From Pyruvatibacter sp. HU-CL02332 (lineage in GTDB: Bacteria > Pseudomonadota > Alphaproteobacteria > CGMCC-115125), in assembly GCF_040362765.1 (NCBI RefSeq), contig NZ_BAABWK010000002.1, positions 248,001 to 312,000 of the forward strand: DNA of 64,000 bases, written 5' to 3'. This document shows positions 38,807 to 47,385 of the stretch, one piece after another. The position numbers and the translations under genes are program-made. Below the pieces are notes generated by a model. That model searched no databases and was not told where the DNA came from. It saw only the letters and a program-made list of their open reading frames with translations. Every line of letters starts with the position of its first letter. Position 1 is the stretch's first letter.

Positions 38807-40207
38807 CTAGTTAGACAGTTCCGCCAGCGCGGCCAATTCACCTTCATCCCCCAGATACCCATCCCAGGCAAACCAGAAGGCGATGTGGCCCGGCATGCGG
38901 TGAAACACCGTGCCGTCCGGTCCTGAAATGCCACTTTCTGACACGGTCCATTTTCCTCCGTCGCTTACCAGCACAGACGGATCTTCGGTCTTGCTGAAGA
39001 CACGACCATCCGTGCGATAGGCCCGAACGGTGCGTGTTGCGGCGTTGCCGATCAGCGTGACGGGCACGACGCCTGCCATGTCATTGAGGACGGCCCCACC
39101 TTCAAAGGCTGACAGACGCCAGGCCTTTTCAGCACCCGACCCCCGCAGGGCAAACACATAGTCCTTTGGTTCCAGTGCAGCTTCATCAACAGGCGCCGGG
39201 AAAATCAGATCAGGGCTGTTGAAATAGTCCGCGTAGGGCGCACCGGGCGTGTAGTTGCGGTCATAGCCGGTGTTAAGGGAAAGGACCCGGGTCCCAGGAT
39301 TGCTGCGCCGCCAGCCACCCCAGGTGGTGATGGTCACCGGACGGGTCTTGAGTTCGATGCCCGACCCTGTGAGCTCGCCCACAACCGGGCGGCCGGTGAA
39401 CTGGTTCCACAGGCTCTGGGTTGCGTGGTCATACATCAGCTTGTTTGACCTGTAGAGGAGGCCGGAGGACCCAAAGGTCAGAGGTGTGTCATGGCCCTCC
39501 ACAGCTGTCTCGAACAGGATGCCCGATCCACACAGGGTGCAATAGGCGAGGCTAACCGGCACGCCGCCAATCACGTCGTTGAACATCTCGTGCCAATCCA
39601 TGATGCGAAGCGGATAGGCTCTGACGTCGCCGTTGATCTCGACACCAAATACAAGCTCCTCATCGCTCAGGTAGTCGGCTTCACTCTGAGGCACCAGTTC
39701 CGGATTGATGAGGGCTGGAATGCCGTCCTTGAGAACACCACCCCATACGGCTTCCCACAGCGCGATGTCATGGGCGACACCGGGATAGATGAAGCCATAG
39801 AAGTTCGGGTCGATCTGCGCGAGCAACAGTGCGCGGCTTTCATCAAAGCCGTCAAAGGGCACAAGATCATCCTGCTTTTGAAGCCACTCCATCCACTTGA
39901 ACCAGCTGTCGCCATGATCAACGCCAGTGATGCTGCTGGCAGCTACGCCCAAGGCTGGACGAAGGTTGCGGTGAAACCGCATGGCCTGGACCAGGGCAAA
40001 TGCACCGTCCGGGTTCTTGCGTTTGATGAAGTAATCAATGGCGTCTGTCACTGCACGCGGATTGTCGGACACAAGATCAATCGCCCGGGACACAGGCTCG
40101 GGCCTGTCACCACGCACGTCCTGAGCGAGAGCTGGCAGGACCGCAAGACACGCAGCGACAACAGCTGCGGACAGGGCGGACGAAATGGACTGGACAAATC
40201 TGGACAT
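38807..40207 (-). CDS. Exported DUF3179 family protein
   Basis: A 466-residue protein with a signal peptide (hydrophobic 12-29, cleavage after Ala-Leu-Ala-Gln). The DUF3179 core is clear: NGDVRAYPLRIMDWHEMFND, VSLAYCTLCGSGILFE with paired cysteines, FGSSGLLYRSNKLMYDHAT, and SLWNQFTGRPVVGEL. The conserved His and Cys residues suggest a metal or redox site, but no activity is established. The ATG at 40207 is the only one that gives a signal peptide, yet no Shine-Dalgarno is visible because a long hairpin ends seven bases upstream. Confidence 0.85.
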   Translation of the reverse strand: MSRFVQSISSALSAAVVAACLAVLPALAQDVRGDRPEPVSRAIDLVSDNPRAVTDAIDYFIKRKNPDGAFALVQAMRFHRNLRPALGVAASSITGVDHGDSWFKWMEWLQKQDDLVPFDGFDESRALLLAQIDPNFYGFIYPGVAHDIALWEAVWGGVLKDGIPALINPELVPQSEADYLSDEELVFGVEINGDVRAYPLRIMDWHEMFNDVIGGVPVSLAYCTLCGSGILFETAVEGHDTPLTFGSSGLLYRSNKLMYDHATQSLWNQFTGRPVVGELTGSGIELKTRPVTITTWGGWRRSNPGTRVLSLNTGYDRNYTPGAPYADYFNSPDLIFPAPVDEAALEPKDYVFALRGSGAEKAWRLSAFEGGAVLNDMAGVVPVTLIGNAATRTVRAYRTDGRVFSKTEDPSVLVSDGGKWTVSESGISGPDGTVFHRMPGHIAFWFAWDGYLGDEGELAALAELSN

Positions 40208-40213
40208 GAAAAC

Positions 40214-40252
40214 GGCACCGTTGAGTTTGGGATATCCCAACTCAACGGTGCC
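40214..40252 (-). promoter_or_regulatory. Long perfect-arm hairpin directly before the DUF3179 start
   Basis: GGCACCGTTGAGTTTGGGAT (40214-40233) and its complement (40234-40252) pair over 19 bases with a single bulged T and almost no loop. On the minus strand the hairpin is followed by GTTTTC and then the ATG at 40207. It could terminate transcription from the amidase genes, whose last stop lies 84 bases upstream, or control translation of the DUF3179 gene. Confidence 0.6.
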
Positions 40253-40335
40253 GCGTTTACATCCACCGTGCACGTCAACACCGCACACAATCATGTGAGA
40301 GGTATGGGGGTGTGACGGGCCTGAGGCGTGACGCC

Positions 40336-41766
40336 CTAGCTCCAGACAGGCGGTCGCTTGTCGGCCCATGGCTGTGCCTGTTCAAGCTGCCCCGCCAACC
40401 GATAGAGCGTTGCTTCATCTCCGTAGCGGCCGGTGAACATCATGCCGAGCGGTAGATTGTCCTTCGACCACCACAACGGCAGCGACAGGCTTGGCTGACC
40501 GGTAAAGTTGAACGGCGGGGTGAACGGGAAGACCTTGGCCTGCCGCTTGTTCACTTCCTTTGGTTCCAGAGTAACCGGATCAATGAAGCCAATTTCCGGT
40601 GGCGGCGTCCCCATGACGGGGCACAGATACGCATCAAACGGCGCCAGATTATGCAGGATCTGCCGTGACAGCTTGCGCAGTGTCCGCCAACCCCAGAAGG
40701 CCTGCGGTCCGGAAATCCGTTCGCTCGCCTTCAGTATCTGCCAGGTCAGCGGTTCCAGTTCTTCAGGCTCCGGCTGGCGACCCAGCATTTCAGACCGCTC
40801 CATCATGGCAGCGGCAAAGTTGGATGCTGAAACAGCGCCCTGTGCGCGATAGAGCATGCGGTAGTCAACGCCGAGACCTTGCTCCACCACTTCGTGACCA
40901 AGCTCCTTTAGAAGAGCAACCGTCTTTTCAAAAGCGGCCGCATTCTCTTCGTCGATGGGCGCACTGCTTGGCGTCTCCATGGAGCACGCAATTCTGAGCT
41001 TGCCCGGCGTGCGGCTTACTTCTTCCAGAAAGGGCCGCTCATAGGGAAGCGGCGGGTAGGGGCTATCCGGTTCCGGGGCACACGTCGCATCCAGCATGGC
41101 CGCACTGTCACGCACGGTGCGTGTCACCACATGGTCAACGGAGAACCCCATTGCGCGTTCTCCGTCCTCACCGGAATCCGGATTGCGCGCGCGGGTGGTT
41201 TTCATGCCGACAAGGCCACAACAGGCAGCTGGAATACGGATCGACCCCAGACCATCAGAGGCGTGCGCCATAGGCACAATACCGGCCCCCACTGCGGAGG
41301 CAGCGCCGCCGGATGACCCACCGGCAATGTGATCCGGGTTCCACGGATTACGACACGGGCCAAGACGGGCAGATTCACTGGTGCCGGTGATGCCGTATTC
41401 CGGCGTGTTGGTCTTGCCGACAAATACCAAGCCGGCTTCGCGATAGCGCTTGGCAAGGATGCTGTCTTCGGTCGGCACATAATCGCGCAGATAGTGCGAC
41501 CCGGACGTTGCCGGCCAGTTGGCCACCTTGACGCCCAGATCCTTGATCAGGAAAGGCACCCCCTTGAAGGGACCGTCGGGCAGATCACCCTTGGCCCATT
41601 CCCGGGCGTCGTCATAGCCCTTGTAGACAACTGCATTGAGAGCGGGATTGTGCTGCTCAATCCGGTCAATGGCCGCGTCCACCAGCTCAAGCGGTGTCAC
41701 TTCCTTTTTGGCAACAAGTTCAGCCAGGCCGACGCCGTCATAGTCTGCATACGCATCAATGGTCAT
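40336..41766 (-). CDS. Amidase signature family protein (second of a tandem pair)
   Basis: A 476-residue Ser-cisSer-Lys amidase. Catalytic residues by position: K75 in PFLIKDLG, S151 in [10 protein letters not shown], and nucleophile S175 in [10 protein letters not shown]. Such enzymes hydrolyse amides such as acylamides, nitrile-derived amides or 6-aminohexanoate oligomers; the substrate is unknown. The ATG at 41766 has AGGAAG upstream. It begins 10 bases after the stop of the paralogue at 41777 and both end in the related QLEQAQPW segment, which points to a local duplication. There are no gatB or gatC genes, so a tRNA-amidotransferase role is unlikely. Confidence 0.9.
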   Translation of the reverse strand: MTIDAYADYDGVGLAELVAKKEVTPLELVDAAIDRIEQHNPALNAVVYKGYDDAREWAKGDLPDGPFKGVPFLIKDLGVKVANWPATSGSHYLRDYVPTEDSILAKRYREAGLVFVGKTNTPEYGITGTSESARLGPCRNPWNPDHIAGGSSGGAASAVGAGIVPMAHASDGLGSIRIPAACCGLVGMKTTRARNPDSGEDGERAMGFSVDHVVTRTVRDSAAMLDATCAPEPDSPYPPLPYERPFLEEVSRTPGKLRIACSMETPSSAPIDEENAAAFEKTVALLKELGHEVVEQGLGVDYRMLYRAQGAVSASNFAAAMMERSEMLGRQPEPEELEPLTWQILKASERISGPQAFWGWRTLRKLSRQILHNLAPFDAYLCPVMGTPPPEIGFIDPVTLEPKEVNKRQAKVFPFTPPFNFTGQPSLSLPLWWSKDNLPLGMMFTGRYGDEATLYRLAGQLEQAQPWADKRPPVWS

Positions 41767-41776
41767 GTTGTGCTTC

Positions 41777-43216
41777 CTAGTTCCAGATTGGCGGGTGGCG
41801 GTCGATCCATGGCTGCGCCTGCTCAAGCTGGGCAGCAATCCGGATCAATGTGGCTTCGTCGCCTGCACGACCGGCGAAATGGACACCAACTGGCAGTCCA
41901 TCAGGTGTCCAGTGCAGAGGCAGGGAAATGGCGGGCTGACCGGTCGCGTTCTCGATGGGCGTAAACGGCACATAATCGAGGATCGGCTCAAAGGCCTTCT
42001 GTGGGTCACCTTCGTTGATATCGACGGTGCCGATACGAAGGGGTGGTTCGCCGAGCGTCGGCGTCAGCCACAAATCATACTCGTCATGCCATTGGGCAAC
42101 GCTGCGGCTCATGATCTGAAGCATGGCAACGGCGTTCAGGTAGTCCGCGCCTGATATCTGCTTGCCTGCTTCCCACAAGCCGATGGTCAACGGCTCAAGG
42201 TCACCTTGGTTTGGCGTTTTGCCGAACAGCACATTCTGCACTTCAATCTGCTGGGTCACACCTGTGGCCCAGATCGCCATGAAGGCTTCCTGCATCATGT
42301 CGTTGTCCAGAGGTGGTGACGCCTCTTCTACATGATGGCCGAGGCTTTCCAGAAGCTTGGCGGTGTTGGTGACCGCCTTTGCACATTCCTCATGAACGGG
42401 GGTACCGCCGGGAGTCTTGGTCGTAAACCCGATGCGCAGATTGCCGGGACGCGTTCCTACATCCTCTGACCAGATGCCGTCGTGATGCGGAGCGAAATAC
42501 GGGTCGCCGGGCTCCGGGCCTGCCGCGATGTCGAGGGCCACGGCGGTGTCGCGCACCGTCCGGCTGACGACAAGATCGGTCGTCAGTCCGGACATGGCGT
42601 CACCAATCATTGGCCCCTGCGGAATGCGCGCGCGGCTGGGTTTCAACCCCACAAGCCCGCATGAGGAAGCGGGAATACGAATAGAGCCGCCGCCGTCATT
42701 GGCGTGGGCGAGGGGCACAATACCCGCAGCAACCGCAGCCGCTGACCCGCCAGAAGAGCCACCGGGCGTATGATCCGGGTTCCAGGGATTGCGGGCCGGT
42801 CCATAGAGTGCGCTTTCGGAGACGGGAAGAAGCCCAAACTCAGGCACATTTGTCTTGCCGAGTGGCACAAGACCCGCTGCCAGAAACCGCGTGGTCAGGG
42901 TTGAGTGCATTGGAGCTGGACTACCGGCGACAAAACGTGAGCCGTACTGCGTAGCAACACCTTCAAAGTCGCCCATGATGTCCTTGAGTAGGAAGGGCAC
43001 ACCGGCGAAGGGCGCCGCAGCATCACCTTCATCAATATCACCGGCAATCTGGCGGCCCTGATCAGCCATGTCCGTCACGACGGCGTTCAGGGTGGGATTG
43101 TGTTTCTCAATCCGGCTCAGGGCTTCTTCAGCCAGTTCGCCTGCCGTCACCTCTCCCTTGCGCACGAGTTCGGCAAGGCCGACCCCATCATGCGCCGCGT
43201 AATCATCAATCGGCAT
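41777..43216 (-). CDS. Amidase signature family protein (first of a tandem pair)
   Basis: A 479-residue amidase with K78 in PFLLKDIM, S154 in [10 protein letters not shown] and nucleophile S178 in [16 protein letters not shown] lies eight bases before the ATG. It shares the start [16 protein letters not shown] and the end of the protein with the downstream paralogue, but the middle regions (substrate pocket) differ a good deal, so the two probably act on different amides. It is the promoter-proximal gene of the pair. Confidence 0.9.
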   Translation of the reverse strand: MPIDDYAAHDGVGLAELVRKGEVTAGELAEEALSRIEKHNPTLNAVVTDMADQGRQIAGDIDEGDAAAPFAGVPFLLKDIMGDFEGVATQYGSRFVAGSPAPMHSTLTTRFLAAGLVPLGKTNVPEFGLLPVSESALYGPARNPWNPDHTPGGSSGGSAAAVAAGIVPLAHANDGGGSIRIPASSCGLVGLKPSRARIPQGPMIGDAMSGLTTDLVVSRTVRDTAVALDIAAGPEPGDPYFAPHHDGIWSEDVGTRPGNLRIGFTTKTPGGTPVHEECAKAVTNTAKLLESLGHHVEEASPPLDNDMMQEAFMAIWATGVTQQIEVQNVLFGKTPNQGDLEPLTIGLWEAGKQISGADYLNAVAMLQIMSRSVAQWHDEYDLWLTPTLGEPPLRIGTVDINEGDPQKAFEPILDYVPFTPIENATGQPAISLPLHWTPDGLPVGVHFAGRAGDEATLIRIAAQLEQAQPWIDRHPPIWN

Positions 43217-43552
43217 TCACACGTCCTCCCAGACACAATTTTTTGTTGGGAGATACGCTAATGGACCAATAGGCGAACGGGAAGGGTGGTGTTGCTGTGA
43301 ATGTCGGGGCACTGGTGTGGCGACCAACCCGGTTCCAACGGAAAGTCTGTAGGCGTTGACAGCCGCATCGGGCACCAAGTTGCCAGCCGGCAGGCTCCCA
43401 CACACGACACCCTCGAAGTTCCTTGTCGCGAACAACAACTTTGAACGCCGCTTTGGAAACAGGCCCGGAAGCCCGACAAAAAAGCCGGGTGTTTTGCCTT
43501 TACCTCACAGGTGGTCGATTGCCATGATCTGGTCGGAGCCTATGATGTCCGC
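43217..43552. other. Intergenic stretch between divergent amidase and DUF2161 genes
   Basis: This 336-base region carries the amidase leader (Shine-Dalgarno at about 43222-43229), one copy of a 26-base repeat (43271-43296, listed separately), and otherwise no gene I can support. Short open frames on both strands lack family similarity and ribosome-binding sites. Promoters for both directions must lie here, but no clear -35/-10 pair was found. Confidence 0.5.
43271..43296 (+). repeat. Left copy of a 26-base direct repeat flanking the DUF2161 gene
   Basis: AGGCGAACGGGAAGGGTGGT and the next six bases match the copy at 44305-44330 at 24 of 26 positions. The right copy forms the last codons of the phoD-like gene; this left copy is non-coding. 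The pair encloses a segment of about 1.03 kb. Confidence 0.6.
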
Positions 43553-44224
43553 ATGGGGCGCATCAAGGAAACGGAACTCTACCAACCTGTGAAAACCTTC
43601 CTCACCGGACAGGGGTATGAGGTGAAGGCTGAGGTTGCTTCTGCAGATATTGTTGCATGCCGGGATGGCGAGGATCCTGTCATTGTTGAACTCAAGACCG
43701 GTTTCTCGCTCAGTCTTTTCCATCAGGCGGTCGCCCGCCAGTCGATGACCGATGCCGTGTACATAGCCGTGGCACGTGGGTCCGGGCGGCGATTTCAGCA
43801 AGCTCTCAAAAACAATCTCAGCCTTGCCCGCAGGCTCGGCCTGGGTCTCATAACCGTGAGGCTCGCAGATGCATTTGTAGAAGTTCATCTAGACCCCGCT
43901 CCCTACGCGCCGCGTAAATCCAAGAGACGCAGAGACAGGCTCTTGAGGGAGTTCTCACGTAGGGTCGGCGACCCGAACACCGGGGGATCGACACGTGTCA
44001 AGCTGGTCACAGCCTATCGGCAGGATGCATTGCGCTGTGCCGCACACCTGAAGGCCAACGGACCGAGCCGTGGCGCGGACATCGCCAAGACAACCGGCGT
44101 TGCCCGCGCGACAAGGATGATGGCCGACGACCATTATGGATGGTTCGAACGGATTGAACGCGGGGTTTATACCCTAAGCCCCAAGGGACAGGCGTATCTG
44201 CAGAGCTATCAGGACGAGGTATAG
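43553..44224 (+). CDS. DUF2161 family protein, putative PD-(D/E)XK phosphodiesterase
   Basis: A 223-residue protein. The N-terminal half has the nuclease-like core: ETELYQPVKTFLTGQGY, then ADIVACRDGEDPVIVELKTG, where the Asp and Glu-x-Lys form a PD-(D/E)XK motif, then SLFHQAVARQSMTDAVYIAV. The middle is very basic (RKSKRRRDRLLREFSRR). The C-terminal part (about 150-215) looks like a winged helix. The target is unknown. I start it at the ATG at 43553, since the family begins with KETELY; a GTG at 43511 is an alternative. It lies alone between convergent or divergent neighbours and is flanked by direct repeats. Confidence 0.8.
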   Translation: MGRIKETELYQPVKTFLTGQGYEVKAEVASADIVACRDGEDPVIVELKTGFSLSLFHQAVARQSMTDAVYIAVARGSGRRFQQALKNNLSLARRLGLGLITVRLADAFVEVHLDPAPYAPRKSKRRRDRLLREFSRRVGDPNTGGSTRVKLVTAYRQDALRCAAHLKANGPSRGADIAKTTGVARATRMMADDHYGWFERIERGVYTLSPKGQAYLQSYQDEV

Positions 44225-44302
44225 CGTCATCCCGCTGCCTTATTGGCCGCATTAAGAAACAGCTCCTCGCGTCACCCGGCTTTGTCGGGAAACAGGCGAG
44301 CA

Positions 44303-46384
44303 TCAGGCGAACGGGAACGGTGGTGTTCCTTCAAAATCAGGGTCGCTGAGCTGCGGCGCCTCGCTTGGCTTCCATAGTGGCGCGGTCAAGGTTGCACGGC
44401 GGCGGACCTCAGCAGCGTCGCTTGACGACTTTTGCTTGTTGGCATTGGCAACCGTCACCACCTCGCCACTGATCTGGTCACCAGTCAGAGTGAGAACCAC
44501 ATAGCCATGGGCATTGGTGTCCAGATATTTGATGTAGGGATTTGCCGAGTCACTCTCCAGCCATCCGCTCAGCGTATCGCTGCCAGTGTAATTCATCGCC
44601 AGAGACGCCCTGACGCCATGCATAAGTGTGAGGTTGAAGTTCTCCAGCATCTCACCGTCGGGGCCGTCTGCCACAACCATCGGTCGGAAGGCGTTTCCGG
44701 GGTCACGGGTGAAGCTTTCAGCCCCCGAGAAGAAGGTGAAGGAGGAGATGCCGCAGGTGGCAAACTCCAGCGCGGCCCCTTCAGGTGTCTCAGCATCCGG
44801 ATCAGTTGTGAGAACCGCAGCCCCGTGCATGTGATAGTCGCCGGCGCAAGAGACAACGCCTGCAATGCCTTCGTCTTTCACAAAGGACATCAACTCGCGC
44901 AGCTCACCGGGATAGCCATTCCAGGCATCTGTGCCCAGTACGGCATCCTGCAAATCCTGAAAAGGAATGGACGCCAGATCGAGCCGCAAGGGCATGGCGG
45001 GAATTGAGTTCGCCCAAAGTTTCCAGGAAGCGGAGCTACCTTTGAGCGTTTCCTTGAACCACTTCTTCTGGTCTGTCCCCAGAATTGATGCTGCGGGTTT
45101 ATCCGCTCGCGGATTGGGGACGTCTCCGTCCTTTCCGGGGAAAACAGCGGGCGGGTTTCCATCCGATGCATCGCGTCCGGCATCAAGCGCGCGGATGATG
45201 TCGGTAGGTGGCGCTGGCGCGCCAATGGCTTCTTCCAGCGCTTCATCCATGGGCTGAGGCGACCGGTAGCTGCGCGTGTCCGTAACGACGATGGACGCTG
45301 TCTTGCCCCATTCCAGACTGCGGTAAATCGTCAAAGACGCAAGAGCCGACAGGTTGTTGGGTTCATTCAACAGGTAGCCATCGCCAGGCTCGCCGCCGGC
45401 TGCATCTGACACAGTGGCTGGCTTGAAGTCATGGGCGGGTCCATCAAGACGCGCAGGCATGTATTCAAACCATGCCTGGTTGGCTGAGACCTTGCGCTCC
45501 TGCGCTGGGCCTGTGCCGCCAGTGTAGGTGGCATAGCTCTGCCAGCTGTCATTGGTAAATTCGTGATCGTCCCAGGTGCAGATGAACGGCCAGCGGGCGC
45601 GGGCGGTCTGCAGGGCTTCGTCCTCAAGATAGGTCTTGTACAGATGCCGGTAGTCCGTGACCGATACCGCAAAGTTTCGGCCACTTGGCAAGGTTGCCCC
45701 ATCCGGGAAAGGCTCAATCCGCCGCGCGGCTTCAAGGCCTGCGGGCAGGTCCGGGCTGGTTTCATATATGAAGTCACCCAGATGCAGGACGGCGTGTATC
45801 TGGTCTTCCGGTTGCGCGGCTTCATCGTCACTGACCATGCGTGCCCAGGCGCCGAAATATCCTTGCTCGTAATTCTGGCACGAGGCCATGGCGATACGCA
45901 GGGGTGCATCAGCATCGGCCGCAGGCGCCGTGCGCGTGCGGCCCAGTCGGGAAACATCACCGGCGGTCGTCAAGAAACGATAGTAGTACCAGCTGTCCGG
46001 CTCGAGACCTGTGACGCTCACCCGAACGGTGTAGTCCTGTTCCAGCGATGCTGATACGGGCTGTTCCACAACCACGGTGGCAAATGTTTCATCCGCCGAC
46101 ACCTGAAGGGTAAGCGACAGGGGGCGTGCGGACCTGTCCAGCGGCGTGGCGCGGGTCCAGAGAATAGCGCCGTCCGACGACGGATCAGCGGACGCCACAC
46201 CATGCGTAAAGAGGCCACGCCGACCAGCGACAGGCGCCACGCTTTCCTCAGTTGCCTCTTGGGCATTTGCAGGACGCATGGCGGGCAGAAACCCAGATCC
46301 TGTGGCTGCGGCAACGAAGCAGCCTGCCGTCGCCCCGAAGCGGCGCATGAACTCACGGCGGGTGGAGTGGGAACTGGACGTCAT
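44303..46384 (-). CDS. Tat-exported PhoD-type alkaline phosphatase/phosphodiesterase
   Basis: A 693-residue protein with a twin-arginine signal, STRREFMRRFGATAG (residues 7-21), and cleavage near Ala-Asn-Ala at 39-41. A Fn3-like N-terminal PhoD domain (about 55-155) precedes the metallophosphatase domain: ASCQNYEQGYFGAW (168-180), HLGDFIYE (201-208), WDDHEFTND (271-279) and SCAGDYHMHG. These are the iron/calcium ligands of PhoD. It would release phosphate from organic esters in the periplasm, exported by the tatABC products also encoded here. It is longer than typical PhoD (500-580) because of loops around 330-420. The stop codon falls inside a repeat. Confidence 0.9.
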   Translation of the reverse strand: MTSSSHSTRREFMRRFGATAGCFVAAATGSGFLPAMRPANAQEATEESVAPVAGRRGLFTHGVASADPSSDGAILWTRATPLDRSARPLSLTLQVSADETFATVVVEQPVSASLEQDYTVRVSVTGLEPDSWYYYRFLTTAGDVSRLGRTRTAPAADADAPLRIAMASCQNYEQGYFGAWARMVSDDEAAQPEDQIHAVLHLGDFIYETSPDLPAGLEAARRIEPFPDGATLPSGRNFAVSVTDYRHLYKTYLEDEALQTARARWPFICTWDDHEFTNDSWQSYATYTGGTGPAQERKVSANQAWFEYMPARLDGPAHDFKPATVSDAAGGEPGDGYLLNEPNNLSALASLTIYRSLEWGKTASIVVTDTRSYRSPQPMDEALEEAIGAPAPPTDIIRALDAGRDASDGNPPAVFPGKDGDVPNPRADKPAASILGTDQKKWFKETLKGSSASWKLWANSIPAMPLRLDLASIPFQDLQDAVLGTDAWNGYPGELRELMSFVKDEGIAGVVSCAGDYHMHGAAVLTTDPDAETPEGAALEFATCGISSFTFFSGAESFTRDPGNAFRPMVVADGPDGEMLENFNLTLMHGVRASLAMNYTGSDTLSGWLESDSANPYIKYLDTNAHGYVVLTLTGDQISGEVVTVANANKQKSSSDAAEVRRRATLTAPLWKPSEAPQLSDPDFEGTPPFPFA
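44305..44330 (+). repeat. Right copy of a 26-base direct repeat, at the 3' end of the phoD-like gene
   Basis: This copy encodes the C-terminal residues of the phosphatase (GTPPFPFA and stop) on the minus strand. It matches 43271-43296 at 24 of 26 bases in direct orientation. A gene 3' end repeated on the far side of an inserted segment is the arrangement left by site-specific integration, though no integrase is present. Confidence 0.6.
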
Positions 46385-46577
46385 GGCGCTACCTCAGCTT
46401 GTTTTGGTTTTTCTTATCGAAGGAGTGCAACACCGTCGTGTCAAGTTGAGCCCTGTCGATCAGCAATTCTCAACAGATCAACGCGGGACCTGTCAGAAAT
46501 CAAGGGGCATTTGTCATTTCAGCCTTTCCCACATCGCGCCATGATCTCTCAGCAACACATGTAAACGGAGCACCCCC

Positions 46578-47309
46578 ATGTCAGACGCCGCTACAGATCT
46601 CGCCCCAGCCCCGATCAAGATCGGTTTCCTCATGTACCCGATGGTGACGGCGCTCGATGCATTGGGACCGGCACAAATTCTGTCAGCGGTACCCGGTGCT
46701 CAGATGCATTACATATGGAAAGAGAAGACCCCGGTTGCTTCTGACTCCGGCTACACCATCAATCCAACCCACGACTTTGATGACTGCCCACAGCTGGACG
46801 TCATCTGCGTGCCAGGCGGCTTTGGCCAGGTGGACATCATGAACGATGAGGCCGTTCTTGGGTTCCTGCGTACGCAGGGCCAGAACGCCAAATATGTGAC
46901 TGCGGTCTGCACGGGGTCATTGCTTCTGGGCGCTGCCGGATTGCTGGACGGCTATGAAGCCAGCTGCCACTGGGCCTGGCACGAGCAGCTCTCGCTGGTG
47001 GGCGCAACGCCGAAGCACGGGCGTGTTGTCCGCGACCGCAACCGGATGACCGGCGGTGGCGTGACTGCCGGCATCGACTTTGGTTTGACACTTGCTGCCG
47101 AGCTCGCCGGTGAGGACGTGGCAAAGCTGCTGCAGCTTTCCTTCGAGTATGATCCTCAACCGCCATTTGTCGGCGGGCACCCCACCAAAGCTGAACCCGC
47201 AACTCTTGAACTCTCCAAGGCCTTTATGGCGGACGGTGTCGCATCCATGGCTGAGGCTGCAAAGCAGGCACAGGCCAATAAAGACAAGGCACGCGCTGCG
47301 GCGGAGTAA
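46578..47309 (+). CDS. DJ-1/PfpI family protein, isocyanide hydratase-like
   Basis: A 243-residue class I glutamine-amidotransferase-like protein. The nucleophile elbow is C111 in AVCTGSLLLGAAGLLDGY, followed by SCHWAWHEQL and VVRDRNRMTGGGVTAGIDF, a set closely matching isonitrile hydratase (InhA), which converts isonitriles to N-formamides. The N-terminal Asp of ALDALGPAQIL also fits that group. GGAG lies eight bases before the ATG. The hydrolase downstream is in the same direction after two hairpins. Divergent from the phosphatase gene, with 193 bases between them. Confidence 0.85.
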   Translation: MSDAATDLAPAPIKIGFLMYPMVTALDALGPAQILSAVPGAQMHYIWKEKTPVASDSGYTINPTHDFDDCPQLDVICVPGGFGQVDIMNDEAVLGFLRTQGQNAKYVTAVCTGSLLLGAAGLLDGYEASCHWAWHEQLSLVGATPKHGRVVRDRNRMTGGGVTAGIDFGLTLAAELAGEDVAKLLQLSFEYDPQPPFVGGHPTKAEPATLELSKAFMADGVASMAEAAKQAQANKDKARAAAE

Positions 47310-47339
47310 CACTTACCTCTGGCATAATTGAGGGGTAGG

Positions 47340-47385
47340 GCCTCTCAAAAGAGGCTTCCGGTCACACATGGACCGGGAGCCTTTT
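47340..47385 (+). promoter_or_regulatory. Two overlapping, mutually exclusive hairpins before the hydrolase gene
   Basis: Hairpin 1 pairs GCCTCT (47340-47345) with AGAGGC (47350-47355). Hairpin 2 pairs AGGCTTCCGGTC (47352-47363) with GACCGGGAGCCT (47371-47382), one G-T wobble, followed by TTTT and the ATG at 47386. The two share bases 47352-47355, so only one can form. Hairpin 2 looks like a terminator for the DJ-1-like gene and also hides the GGGAG ribosome-binding site of the hydrolase. Confidence 0.5.

Noticed and set aside
39491-40315. Plus-strand frame of 274 residues over the DUF3179 gene
   Set aside because: Antisense shadow with no recognisable domain.
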